Below, in pieces: positions 15,701 through 22,988 of a stretch of 27,691 bases of DNA (the first letter of the stretch is position 1; the number at the start of each line of letters is the position of its first letter). Under the pieces are notes generated by a model, which worked only from the letters and a program-made list of their open reading frames with translations, had not been told where the DNA came from and made no database searches. The stretch is from JAICIG01 sp035532215. Its GTDB lineage: Bacteria > Planctomycetota > Planctomycetia > Pirellulales > JAICIG01. The stretch is taken from contig DATKRK010000346.1 in the NCBI GenBank assembly GCA_035532215.1, positions 1 through 27,691 of the forward strand, written 5' to 3'. The position numbers and the translations under genes are program-made.

Positions 15701-15971
15701 GTTCCAGGCCGAGGCCGATCCGAGCGGCTATGAACACCGCCCGGCGCAAGTCGACATGACCGCCATGAACCCTCGTTCCGGCTGGGGCGCCGAGCAGACC
15801 GCGCAGCTCGATCTCAGCCGCGAGGACGCCGCCGACGACATCCTCTTGAACCAGATCGTCTGGAAAAGCGTCCGCGGGCTCGACGCCCAGATGCCCCCGC
15901 CCGTGCGAGCCTCGTTCGTGTTCGCCCTGGCGGATGAGGACGACGAGGAAGAGGACGAAGACGCCGATTGA
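12768..15971 (+). CDS. Exported DUF1080 / YVTN beta-propeller / phosphoesterase fusion
   Basis: 1067-aa protein with a signal peptide (about 1-35, ending VAAAEE). Domain 1 (about 38-252) is a DUF1080/3-keto-disaccharide hydrolase-like concanavalin fold: WQELFNGKNLAGWREG, then SGIYFQGRYEIQILDS and GPLLIQGDHGPVAFRQVRVR. Domain 2 (about 285-620) is a YncE/YVTN-type propeller with blades such as MALSPDGQRLFVACANSNTV and LSLTPDGKVLFIANADNNNV. Domain 3 (about 676-985) is a phosphoesterase of the alkaline-phosphatase-like or PF04185 type: HCIYIIKENRTYDQVFGDLP, then SADGHEWTMAAYATD and FVVEDDAQNGSDHVDAHRT. The C-terminus is a very acidic tail. The propeller-plus-phosphoesterase pair is a known bifunctional architecture; the extra DUF1080 head is unusual. 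The substrates are unknown. Confidence 0.87.
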   Translation: MTRNHLKPCRIAIKSLLAMVAGCCLPLVSSHVAAAEENGWQELFNGKNLAGWREGAGNWLVAKGVSLAPDNDRLFKIEPGAGVLVNGSEGKVRNLLSQEEFGDVEARIEFTLPKGSNSGIYFQGRYEIQILDSFGVEHPKYGDCGGVYQRWKDDLGYEGHAPKLNASLPPGEWQTFDIVFTAPRFDADGKKVANARFVKVVHNGKLIHENVELTGPTRAGISEDEAPLGPLLIQGDHGPVAFRQVRVRPLAGADGGAARLQRPRQLPGLQQSGSILLPNQWSLNPVGKQIKLGDFPVQIVLHPSQPFAAVLHAGYGEHEIVVVDLKRQRIVSRVSLDQAFYGLCFDPQGKRLFASGGEFEVVHQFAFDDGYLSDHRELSVAKTSETFVPAGLACDAKGETLYSAGGWGHAVCVLPLDAPEQAKRAALEKDSYPYAVLPTSDGKRLFVSLWGRSAVAVLNLKTLKVDAEWTTAAHPTEMALSPDGQRLFVACANSNTVSVLDAGSGKALETISSALHAKAANGSTPNSLSLTPDGKVLFIANADNNNVAMFNVSEPGQSRSLGFLPAGWYPTSVRYSPLDERIYIANGKGLISKANAQGPDPLKRAPAEGASDAWRQYIGGLLQGTLSVIDSPSPKEMAEFTAAAYRSSPLKADQSPVAEPAEANHPIPAKLGEPSPIKHCIYIIKENRTYDQVFGDLPEGNGAPQLCLFDEKVTPNHHALARQFVLLDNFYVESEVSADGHEWTMAAYATDFVEKTWPLVYRGGKKKLSYPSEGNFEIAVPAGGYIFDRCREAGVSYRSYGEFIKAGKVPEPAPAVAQSLAGHFDPEFHGWDLDYPDVKRAERFIEELKRFEQAGEMPRFSVVRLPNDHTAGMAKGKPTPTAMVADNDLALGLLVEAVSKSKFWKDTAIFVVEDDAQNGSDHVDAHRTVALAISPYCKRHAVDSSMYSTSSMLRTMELILGLEPMSQFDAAARPMYDSFQAEADPSGYEHRPAQVDMTAMNPRSGWGAEQTAQLDLSREDAADDILLNQIVWKSVRGLDAQMPPPVRASFVFALADEDDEEEDEDAD

Positions 15972-15984
15972 GCGCGTCCGAGTT

Positions 15985-16005
15985 CCCTCTCCCTTTGGGA
16001 GAGGG
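15985..16005. terminator. Hairpin between convergent genes (CCCTCTCCC repeat)
   Basis: CCCTCTCCC (15985-15993) and GGGAGAGGG (15997-16005) form a perfect 9-bp stem with a 3-nt loop, followed by TTAGGGTGAGGG. It lies between two converging stop codons (15971 and 16042), so a bidirectional terminator is plausible, although no U-run follows. The same sequence is a common dispersed repeat in high-GC genomes. Confidence 0.45.
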
Positions 16006-16041
16006 TTAGGGTGAGGGCAAAGCCATCGTTTCAATGGTTAT

Positions 16042-19000
16042 TCAGTCTCCAACGATCGGCACGGCGGGTTTCGTGTTCTTTGCGCGAGTTGGCGCGGCGG
16101 GCACGTCCTTCCCGGCAAGATTCCAGAGCTTGATCGACAAGTCTTCCGAAGCGGTGGCGACGTGACGGCCGTCGGGGCTGAACTCGGCGCACATCACGCC
16201 GCCCGCGTGGCCTTTCAGTTCGCACAGCAACTCCGCCGTATCCGTGTTCCAAATGCGGGCGACTTGCTCGTTTTTGTGCGCGGTGACGCACCAGGGACGT
16301 TGCGGATGAAACGCGATCCATTCCGCTGGGTTGTTTCGCACGCCGGCCGCGAGTTCGCGAACGCTTTCACCGGTGTTTGGATTGTAAAGGCTAACGCGGC
16401 CGCCCAGCCGCGTAGTTCCCAAAAGAGTGCCGTTTGGGCTGAAGCGCACGCCGATGACTGGGCCTGGCGTCGGGAATTGCACCTTGGTCTGCCAGAAGGT
16501 CCATTGGCCTCCGTTCTTGTTGTCAAGGGTCGCCTTCAGTGTTCTGACCATTCGATCTGGGCCGCCAGCGGCCAGCAGGTATTCAGCCCGCTTGCTTTTT
16601 CGATCGACCGTATACGTCCCGAAAGCCAGACCATAGATATTGTGCCCCTCGCCGAGAGCGACGGGAGGGATTTCCCTGAACTGGATAACGTCCCACAGGC
16701 GGATCGTGCCGTCGTCTTGGCCGGCGGCGAACAAGCGGCCATCCGGACTATAGGCGATCGATGCGACCGCGCCACCGCCGTTTTTGAAGTCCTTGATCTC
16801 ATTCAACTGCTGACCTGCAAGCGTTTTGAACAAGAGCCTACTGCCCCACCAATTGCGGTTGGCGAAAGCGAGCATTGCGCCGTCAGGGCTGAACTTGATG
16901 GCCCAGGCTTCTTCGCGGAACTTATGGAGTTCGAGCGGCGCGCGCGTTTGCAGGCTCCAGAGCAGCACGCAGCCGTCTTTGCCGGCCGAGGCTAGCAGGG
17001 GCTGAGTCCGATGAAAAGCGAGGCGAGTGACCGCCGCTTCGTGGCGTTTGAGCGAGAACGCTTCCGTGGTCGTGAGCTGCTGACTATTCGCTTTTGCGTC
17101 CGTGACAAGATCGCCCAGCGAACGCGGCTTGTCTGTACCGGCCTCCCTGTCATCCGGTGCGCTTGCTTCGCCGACATCCGGCAATCCTTTGAGCAAGACC
17201 TTGCCGCTCGGCGATTTCACCATGATATTGCGGAAGCGATACGACGCCTTCTTCTCGACAACAAAGCCAAGGCGCCCTTTCAAGAGATGCGGCATCGAGA
17301 ATTCGCCCACGCTTTCGCCGTTGCGAAAACACCGCCCTTTTTTCCCGCGCACGCTGATGCGGATCTGCTGCCAGATGTCGCCAGGGATCGCCACGCGACG
17401 CTCGCACTGGCGTTTCCCCCACTTGCCGCCTTCCACCGTTACGACGAGTTCCCAGGTATTGTCCCAGGCGCCGATTCCGTACCAGTGAAAGTTCTTTTCG
17501 TCCTGGTATCCGAAAAAAAACCAGGCGGACCACCCCTTCCGCACCTTGGCATCGAAGGAGAAGTCATATTCGGTCCAGGCCGGATCGCCGAACAGGATCG
17601 TGCTCTCAGGGAGGTCCGGGCGGCGAACAAGTTCGTCGCCCTCGATCGCCCAGTCGCCGCCCGTCCCGCCACGCATCTCGCTTGGGAAGCGCGGTTTATT
17701 ACCGGACTTGGCCGGCGGCGGCGGATCATTTTGGTTCGTCAAACCGGCCAGCGACCGCGGTTTCGGAGTACTCGGATCAGCGCGTCTCGGCGGGCCGGTT
17801 GGCGGCGCGTCGGTAGCTAATACCGCGATTTGCTCCGATGAGAGCGCGACGTCGTACAATTGCGCCCTGGCAATTGAACCGGCCAAGCAAGTCGTGCCGG
17901 GATGGCAGCGTGGCCCAAAGAGAATCTCTGCCTTTCCACCCTCAAACGGCTGAAGCGCCTTTGTACGATACGGCTCTCCATACCGTTGGCCGTTGCGGTA
18001 GACGGAAATCTCTCCATCACCGCGATAAACCACCGCGACATGAATCAACTTACCATCGGCGGTTTCTTCAAGTGGACCGGCCACGTCCACTGTTCGCCGC
18101 CCCCAGTCGCTGCCGGCCATCCAACGCCTTGGTTGGTGCTCGGCATAGACGATCGCGTCAAATTGCTGACCGTCCAGCGTTTGCACGCACATGGCGCTGC
18201 CAGAGCGTTGATCGAGATTGGCCAAGGCAACCCAGGCTTCGAGCGTCTTGGTGGTCAAAGTTCGCTTGAGCGGCGTGCTGGCGAATGCGTCGCCACCCGG
18301 AAGCTGCAATCGCCCCTCGGCGAGTTTCGCGCCGCCGTGCAAGTTGCAGGCAAGTCCGCCGATTTCGTCGCCGAGGCCTCGGCTGAAGTCCCAGCGCGCG
18401 ATCGGCTCGGGAAGCTCGGACGGCCTGCGTTTGAGAGAAATTGGTTCTTCGGGCGTCGGCTCATTGAGTGGCGGAGGCGCGGGCTGCTCCGGCTCCGGCT
18501 TCGTTGTTTTCACCGACTCCATTTCGCCAGGTCGTGGCGCCGCGGGCTCTGGTTTGGGCTTGGTCCAGATCAGGTAGCCGACGAAGATAGCCGCGGGGAT
18601 CGCCACCGCGGCAAGGGCCAGCCACGCGAATGCGGCCGAGCTAAGACCTCGTCGGTCAACGTCCGCCATCTGAGCTTTGCGGTCGGCCGCGGTCACGATG
18701 AGCGGCGGAGGCTCGAATCTTGGGCCGGGGGCCATCACCGGGCGAACGACAACAGGCACAAGCGGTTGCGTTGCGGGCGGCGTTGGCTGCGGAAGCGTCA
18801 TCGCAGGCGGGGCCACGGCAACCACTGACGCTGGCTGGACTGGATTTGAAGCCGTGAACTGGCGACGCAAATCTACGTCGTACGCGAGCTTCCATTGCTT
18901 ATCCAGCAAGCACAACTTGGCCCTGGCAAGTTCGTTCAGCAACTCTTGCGACCGCGCCGAGTGAGGCCCCGTTTGAAATGTACGCAAGAGGCTCATCCGC

Positions 19001-19128
19001 TGATCGGCTGCCGTCTCGATGACGTCCGGATCATCCTCGAACAGGCTGATTGCCAATAGCCGGTAGTGATTCGGAGGCTGCTCCGCAGGCTGGATTCCGA
19101 GCCACTTGTGGTAAGCGTCGAAACGCAT
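16042..19128 (-). CDS. Membrane-anchored J-like / LamG / DUF1080-like / WD40 protein
   Basis: 1028-aa protein starting at ATG 19128 behind GGAGAG. Residues 1-90 form the planctomycete head domain (YHKWLGIQPAEQPPNHYRLL, DDPDVIETAADQRM, LLNELARAKLCLLD, then YDVDLRR), whose layout resembles a J-domain but lacks HPD. A Pro/Val-rich linker precedes one membrane span (about 165-187), so what follows should lie outside the cytoplasm. Then come a LamG-type concanavalin domain (about 240-440, IARWDFSRGLGDEIGG), a second DUF1080-like concanavalin domain (about 490-630, YDFSFDAKVRKGWSAWFFFG) and WD40 repeats (about 690-1010, for example LLASAGKDGCVLLWSL and HVATASEDLSIKLWNL). It is probably co-transcribed after the gene at 19299. 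The function is unknown; a sensing or binding scaffold is inference. Confidence 0.85.
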   Translation of the reverse strand: MRFDAYHKWLGIQPAEQPPNHYRLLAISLFEDDPDVIETAADQRMSLLRTFQTGPHSARSQELLNELARAKLCLLDKQWKLAYDVDLRRQFTASNPVQPASVVAVAPPAMTLPQPTPPATQPLVPVVVRPVMAPGPRFEPPPLIVTAADRKAQMADVDRRGLSSAAFAWLALAAVAIPAAIFVGYLIWTKPKPEPAAPRPGEMESVKTTKPEPEQPAPPPLNEPTPEEPISLKRRPSELPEPIARWDFSRGLGDEIGGLACNLHGGAKLAEGRLQLPGGDAFASTPLKRTLTTKTLEAWVALANLDQRSGSAMCVQTLDGQQFDAIVYAEHQPRRWMAGSDWGRRTVDVAGPLEETADGKLIHVAVVYRGDGEISVYRNGQRYGEPYRTKALQPFEGGKAEILFGPRCHPGTTCLAGSIARAQLYDVALSSEQIAVLATDAPPTGPPRRADPSTPKPRSLAGLTNQNDPPPPAKSGNKPRFPSEMRGGTGGDWAIEGDELVRRPDLPESTILFGDPAWTEYDFSFDAKVRKGWSAWFFFGYQDEKNFHWYGIGAWDNTWELVVTVEGGKWGKRQCERRVAIPGDIWQQIRISVRGKKGRCFRNGESVGEFSMPHLLKGRLGFVVEKKASYRFRNIMVKSPSGKVLLKGLPDVGEASAPDDREAGTDKPRSLGDLVTDAKANSQQLTTTEAFSLKRHEAAVTRLAFHRTQPLLASAGKDGCVLLWSLQTRAPLELHKFREEAWAIKFSPDGAMLAFANRNWWGSRLLFKTLAGQQLNEIKDFKNGGGAVASIAYSPDGRLFAAGQDDGTIRLWDVIQFREIPPVALGEGHNIYGLAFGTYTVDRKSKRAEYLLAAGGPDRMVRTLKATLDNKNGGQWTFWQTKVQFPTPGPVIGVRFSPNGTLLGTTRLGGRVSLYNPNTGESVRELAAGVRNNPAEWIAFHPQRPWCVTAHKNEQVARIWNTDTAELLCELKGHAGGVMCAEFSPDGRHVATASEDLSIKLWNLAGKDVPAAPTRAKNTKPAVPIVGD

Positions 19129-19298
19129 CGCATCTCTCCAAATCTCTTTTGGCTACGCTTCAGCGAGACTTACCGCTGCAGAAGAGGTCCTCGTTCACGT
19201 GGAGTCGGGGATGACTTTCACGCGCCAGATCGCCCAAAACCAAACTCCAGCCGTTGGCCTGATTCTTCGCGGTGTAACTTCCCGGTGGTTGGGATGGG

Positions 19299-21635
19299 TC
19301 ACCGTTCGCACCGCGGCTCGATCCAGACGCCGTGTGCGGTTTGGCTCGGTCCCGGACAGTCGACGAACAACTCGAGCTTGTCGACATCTGCGACGTCCAC
19401 GTCAAACGGTTGCGACGAGCCGGGGGCTTTCAGGGGGGGCGATTTCCATAGTTGGCGCCCATCGGCCACGATTCGAAACGTCAGAGCGGTCGCCGCGCCG
19501 TACCAAGCCGAGTCGTTTATGGCTGCTGCGCCGCGGAAGCGGCGATAATGTTTAGCGAGGGGAAACGCCGCGTGCGACGACGTGTCGTTCGGACCGGGAT
19601 GCATGAACAGGCCGTAAGGCGACCGCACCCCTAGAACTGAAATCGGCATGACCTCCCTGAACTGCCCCCAGCCCAGCTTTAGCTCCGCCTCCGAAATGAA
19701 GTACAGGTAATCGCGCTCGGGCAGGCTGGGTAAAGCTTCGTTAATGCGGGATTGGACCTGCGTCTTGCGAAACTCGCGCAGCTTGGGCAGTGCTTGCCGA
19801 TATCGCCACAGCGAGCGAGCCAGTAACCGCTTTTTCGTCTCGCCCTCGGCCTGCTGCGCCAAATCCCACCAGGCGTCGGCAAGGGCGAGTTGCTCCGGCG
19901 TATCCCAAACATCCTGCAAATCAGCGACGGCCAGCCGGCGCAACATTCGATTATCTCCGCGCGCCAGCCAGCGCAAGCCCCGCTGCCAATCGCCGTCGAC
20001 GAGTGCCAGCGCCAGCCCCAGTTGGCGGCAGGCGGCGCCGTACTTGGCGTCGAGGCACGCCAGATCGATTTCGACCCAGCCGGGCGTCTTTTGCCATAGC
20101 AGCCAATAGCCGACGCTTTCCACCTGGGAACTGACGATGCCATCGGTCACCCGGCTTCCGTTCCGCCATTCATCGAAGACGCCGGCAGCTATGGCTGGAC
20201 AATGCAAGGCCAGATCCCTGCCCTCACGCATAACTTGCACCTCGGCCAGTCCGGCCCACTGGTCCGGGCGCGGCATCGCTTGGATCCGCACTCGGTCGAA
20301 CCGCAGGCGAGGCAGTTTCAACGCGAGCGAAAGATCCTGCCCGGCGGCCCACGGCAACTCAACCAGATTTTGCCTCCACACGGTCCGATCTCCCACGAGC
20401 AACGTCACGTCGCAATATTGCGTCCCGGAGTTGTTAGGCGGGCCGTTGTGTTGGTTCCAGATCACCAGTTCTTCGGCCGTCACGCCAGCGAGATCGGCCG
20501 GACGCGGCAACGACAGATCGACCTCGACCCAACCCTTGTTCCAGGCGGGCAGCAGCCAGGCGCCGACATCGATCTCGGCGCTGGTTGTCACGCCGTCGGT
20601 AATATGTTCGGGACCGACCCTGCCGTGTAACGCGCCGCTGGCCGTTGCCGGGCAACCAAGCGCGAGATTACGGCCGTCGGCCGACAATACCTGAATCTCG
20701 GCCAGCCCGCCTACTCCCTTCTCCCACTTTGTGATCTCGACGCGCACCCGATCGAACCGTTCGGGCGGCAGCGCGAGAGTGAGGCTGCGATCCTCGTTCG
20801 GCGCCCAGGGCACCGCTACGGCCTGTTTGCTCCAGATTTCGCGGTCGCCGGCGAGCAAACGCACGTTGCACTCCAAAGCTCCCACGTCGTTGTTCGGGCC
20901 GCTGTGCGCGTTCCAGAGCACTAGCTTTTTGGCCTTCACGCCCAACGAACCGGGCCGCTCGATCGACCTGAGCATCTGGGCGAATTCATTTTGCAGCGAG
21001 GCGCCTGCCCCGCTCTTGCCCGAGGGCTTCTCCGCGCTTTGTTCGCCTTCGCTCCTACCGCTACCGGACATGAAGAGCCAACCCAGCCACAATCCGACTG
21101 CGATTCCCCACAACCCGGCCACCGCGAGCCAGCGGCGATCGAGTTTTACGCGACCCTCCGAGCGCGCGGGCTCAATTCTAGTGTCGACCGCCAGTTGTTT
21201 CAATTGACTGTCTTCCTCGGGTATTGCCGCGCGGCCCGGTGAAGAGGTGTAGGCAACCATCGGCATCGCACCTGCCAAAGGCATGGGCGCCACGGCCCGG
21301 ACAGGCATCGGCGCCATTGGTGCAGCAATCGGCGCCGCTGGCACAGGCGGTCGCGCCACGTCGACTCGGCGTCGCAGCTCCGCGTCGTAGACGGCCTTTC
21401 GCGATGGGTCGAGCAAGCAGAGTTTGGCCGCGGCCACCTCGTTGAGCAGTTTTTGCGAAAGCGCCGAGTTCGGGCCGGTCTGGTAGGTGCGCAAGTGCGA
21501 CATGCGCAAGTCTGCGGCGGTATCGATCACGTCCGGGTCGGACTCGAACAGCGCGATGCCAAGCAAGCGGTAGTGATTCGGCGGCTGCTCGGCGGCGGGG
21601 ATGCCGAGCCACTTACGATAGGGATCGAACGCCAT
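19299..21635 (-). CDS. Membrane-anchored J-like / tandem discoidin-like / NPCBM protein
   Basis: 778-aa protein starting at ATG 21635 with GGAG upstream. It shares residues 1-90 with its neighbour (PYRKWLGIPAAEQPPNHYRL, DPDVIDTAADLRMSHLRTYQ, LLNEVAAAKLCLLD). A Pro/Ala/Met-rich linker and a membrane span (about 169-189) follow. Two similar discoidin/F5-8-like units come next, about 233-370 (KKLVLWNAHSGPNND) and 382-520 (ELVIWNQHNGPPNNSG), each ending GWVE(V/I)DL. A helical segment (about 525-640, VDGDWQRGLRWLARGD...WWDLAQQAEG) recurs in planctomycete proteins. The C-terminus (about 648-778, YFISEAELKLGWGQ...GLFMHPG) is an NPCBM/NEW2-like carbohydrate-binding domain. A glycan-binding role outside the cytoplasmic membrane is inferred. 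The 170-bp gap before the next gene shows nothing else. Confidence 0.85.
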   Translation of the reverse strand: MAFDPYRKWLGIPAAEQPPNHYRLLGIALFESDPDVIDTAADLRMSHLRTYQTGPNSALSQKLLNEVAAAKLCLLDPSRKAVYDAELRRRVDVARPPVPAAPIAAPMAPMPVRAVAPMPLAGAMPMVAYTSSPGRAAIPEEDSQLKQLAVDTRIEPARSEGRVKLDRRWLAVAGLWGIAVGLWLGWLFMSGSGRSEGEQSAEKPSGKSGAGASLQNEFAQMLRSIERPGSLGVKAKKLVLWNAHSGPNNDVGALECNVRLLAGDREIWSKQAVAVPWAPNEDRSLTLALPPERFDRVRVEITKWEKGVGGLAEIQVLSADGRNLALGCPATASGALHGRVGPEHITDGVTTSAEIDVGAWLLPAWNKGWVEVDLSLPRPADLAGVTAEELVIWNQHNGPPNNSGTQYCDVTLLVGDRTVWRQNLVELPWAAGQDLSLALKLPRLRFDRVRIQAMPRPDQWAGLAEVQVMREGRDLALHCPAIAAGVFDEWRNGSRVTDGIVSSQVESVGYWLLWQKTPGWVEIDLACLDAKYGAACRQLGLALALVDGDWQRGLRWLARGDNRMLRRLAVADLQDVWDTPEQLALADAWWDLAQQAEGETKKRLLARSLWRYRQALPKLREFRKTQVQSRINEALPSLPERDYLYFISEAELKLGWGQFREVMPISVLGVRSPYGLFMHPGPNDTSSHAAFPLAKHYRRFRGAAAINDSAWYGAATALTFRIVADGRQLWKSPPLKAPGSSQPFDVDVADVDKLELFVDCPGPSQTAHGVWIEPRCER

Positions 21636-21749
21636 GCCTTAACTCCAGCTTCCTCCACGCGGCTAGTGCATTCCATCGGTCGCGCGATCAAGCGCCCGCC
21701 AAGCCGGTGCTAGCGCATTCCTTGACTCCACACGTTCGAATCCCCACCT

Positions 21750-21778
21750 ATAGTAGGGCAGGCGGCGAGCATGGTCAA
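21750..21778 (-). promoter_or_regulatory. Promoter candidate for the paired membrane proteins
   Basis: On the minus strand TTGACC (21778-21773) and TACTAT (21755-21750) are exactly 17 bp apart, with 5 of 6 and 4-5 of 6 consensus bases. The start codon of the 778-aa protein is about 115 bp downstream. This is the best housekeeping-type promoter match in the window. Confidence 0.55.
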
Positions 21779-22103
21779 TCAGCTCTCTTGATGCTGCTCC
21801 AATAGATCAACGCCGGCGCCACTTCAGCCGTCGTCGGCGTGAAGATCCGCTGGGCGGAGGGCACGCTTGCACCTGGCGATCGATGCTCATCAGAGCGGGC
21901 GGCGCGGCTCGTGGTTCGCGCGCGGCAGGTGCGAGTGTTGTTGTGCGGCTCGTGGCCCTTTTTGGACTTCTACCGGCCACCCGGTGTCTTGGGGGAAAGG
22001 GGGGCTGATCGCTTCATTCGCTGACGGAACCGCCTTCCGCCCGAAAAACACTTCGCATCAAGCATCGTGCCCCACTCAGTTCTATGGCCGTGAATAATCC
22101 GAG
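21779..22103. other. Intergenic stretch without recognisable features
   Basis: Between the promoter candidate at 21750-21778 and the metF stop I see no credible gene, RNA or clear dyad. Short open frames on the plus strand here lack homology and coding character. Confidence 0.6.
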
Positions 22104-22976
22104 CTACGCCGATCGCGTCACGCTGCGCAGCACGCGGCAGGTGGCGGGCGACTTGTTGAGCACGTAGAAGTGGATGCCCGGCACGTCGTCGTCGATCAGT
22201 TCTTGCGTCTGCCGGGTGGCGAACTCGACGCCCAGTTCGAATTGGGCCTCGGCGTCGTCGCTACGGACTTCGAGATCGGCGACGAACGCCGAGGGCAGCT
22301 TGGCGCCGCAGAGCGAAGTGATGCGGCGAATCTGGGCCAGGTTCGTCACGGGCAAAATGCCCGGCACGATCGGCGCCTGGATGCCGAGCCGCTGGCAACG
22401 CTCGCGAAAGCGGAAAAAGTCTTCGTTGAAGTAAAATAGCTGCGTGATCACGACGTCGCCGCCGGCATCGACCTTGCGCTTCAGGTTTTCGAGATCGGCC
22501 TCGGGGCTGAGGGCCTCGACGTGCGTCTCGGGATAGCCGGCCACGGCGATGCCGAACTCGGGAAACTCGCCGCGGATGAGCGCCACCAATTCGCTGGCGT
22601 ATCGCAAGCCGCCGGCAACCGCTTGAAACGAAGTTTCGCCCTTGGGCGGATCGCCGCGCAAGGCCACGATGTGTCCGACTCCGCGGCTGCGCGCCTCGCG
22701 CAGATAGCTGCGCAATTCGTCGGCCGTCGAGCCGACACACGTGAGATGCGAGGCCACCGGGCAGCCGAATCGCTGATGTACGCGTTCGACGATTTCCAGC
22801 GTCTTTTGCCGCGTCGAACCGCCCGCCCCGTAAGTGCAAGTAATATAGCTCGGCTCGAACGCCACGAGCTCTTCCAGATGGCGAAACAGTTCCTCCTCGC
22901 CCGCGTCCGTTTTGGGCGGAAACAATTCGAACGACAGGCCGAATTTGCCGGGACCGTAATAGGAAGAAAGTTTCAT
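22104..22976 (-). CDS. metF: 5,10-methylenetetrahydrofolate reductase
   Basis: Cytosolic FAD enzyme that reduces 5,10-methylene-THF to 5-methyl-THF, the methyl donor for methionine synthesis. At 290 aa it has the normal length of bacterial MetF. The TIM-barrel signatures are present: SFELFPPKTDAGEEELF (15-31) with the conserved Glu, ITCTYGAGGSTRQKTLE (45-61), HLTCVG (77-82), GHIVALRGDPPKG (100-112), and ITQLFYFNEDFFRF then PIVPGILPVTNLAQI in the second half. It starts 12 bp after the stop of the GlmU-like gene, so the two are co-transcribed. No methionine-synthase gene or SAM riboswitch is visible nearby. Confidence 0.95.
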   Translation of the reverse strand: MKLSSYYGPGKFGLSFELFPPKTDAGEEELFRHLEELVAFEPSYITCTYGAGGSTRQKTLEIVERVHQRFGCPVASHLTCVGSTADELRSYLREARSRGVGHIVALRGDPPKGETSFQAVAGGLRYASELVALIRGEFPEFGIAVAGYPETHVEALSPEADLENLKRKVDAGGDVVITQLFYFNEDFFRFRERCQRLGIQAPIVPGILPVTNLAQIRRITSLCGAKLPSAFVADLEVRSDDAEAQFELGVEFATRQTQELIDDDVPGIHFYVLNKSPATCRVLRSVTRSA

Positions 22977-22988
22977 CGGTATTCCGAA

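Noticed and set aside
19160..19298. Possible coding remnant between the two membrane protein genes
   Set aside because: An overlapping frame reads through the gap, but it has no start signal of its own and no recognisable domain.
21733..21748. GTTCGAATCC, a tRNA T-loop-like string
   Set aside because: The flanking bases do not pair as a T stem and no anticodon or acceptor arms can be drawn on either strand.
22091..22107. TGAATAATCCGAGCTA resembling one arm of the nested repeat at 9612-9747
   Set aside because: Only a short partial match without a partner arm; could be chance or a relic, too weak to call.
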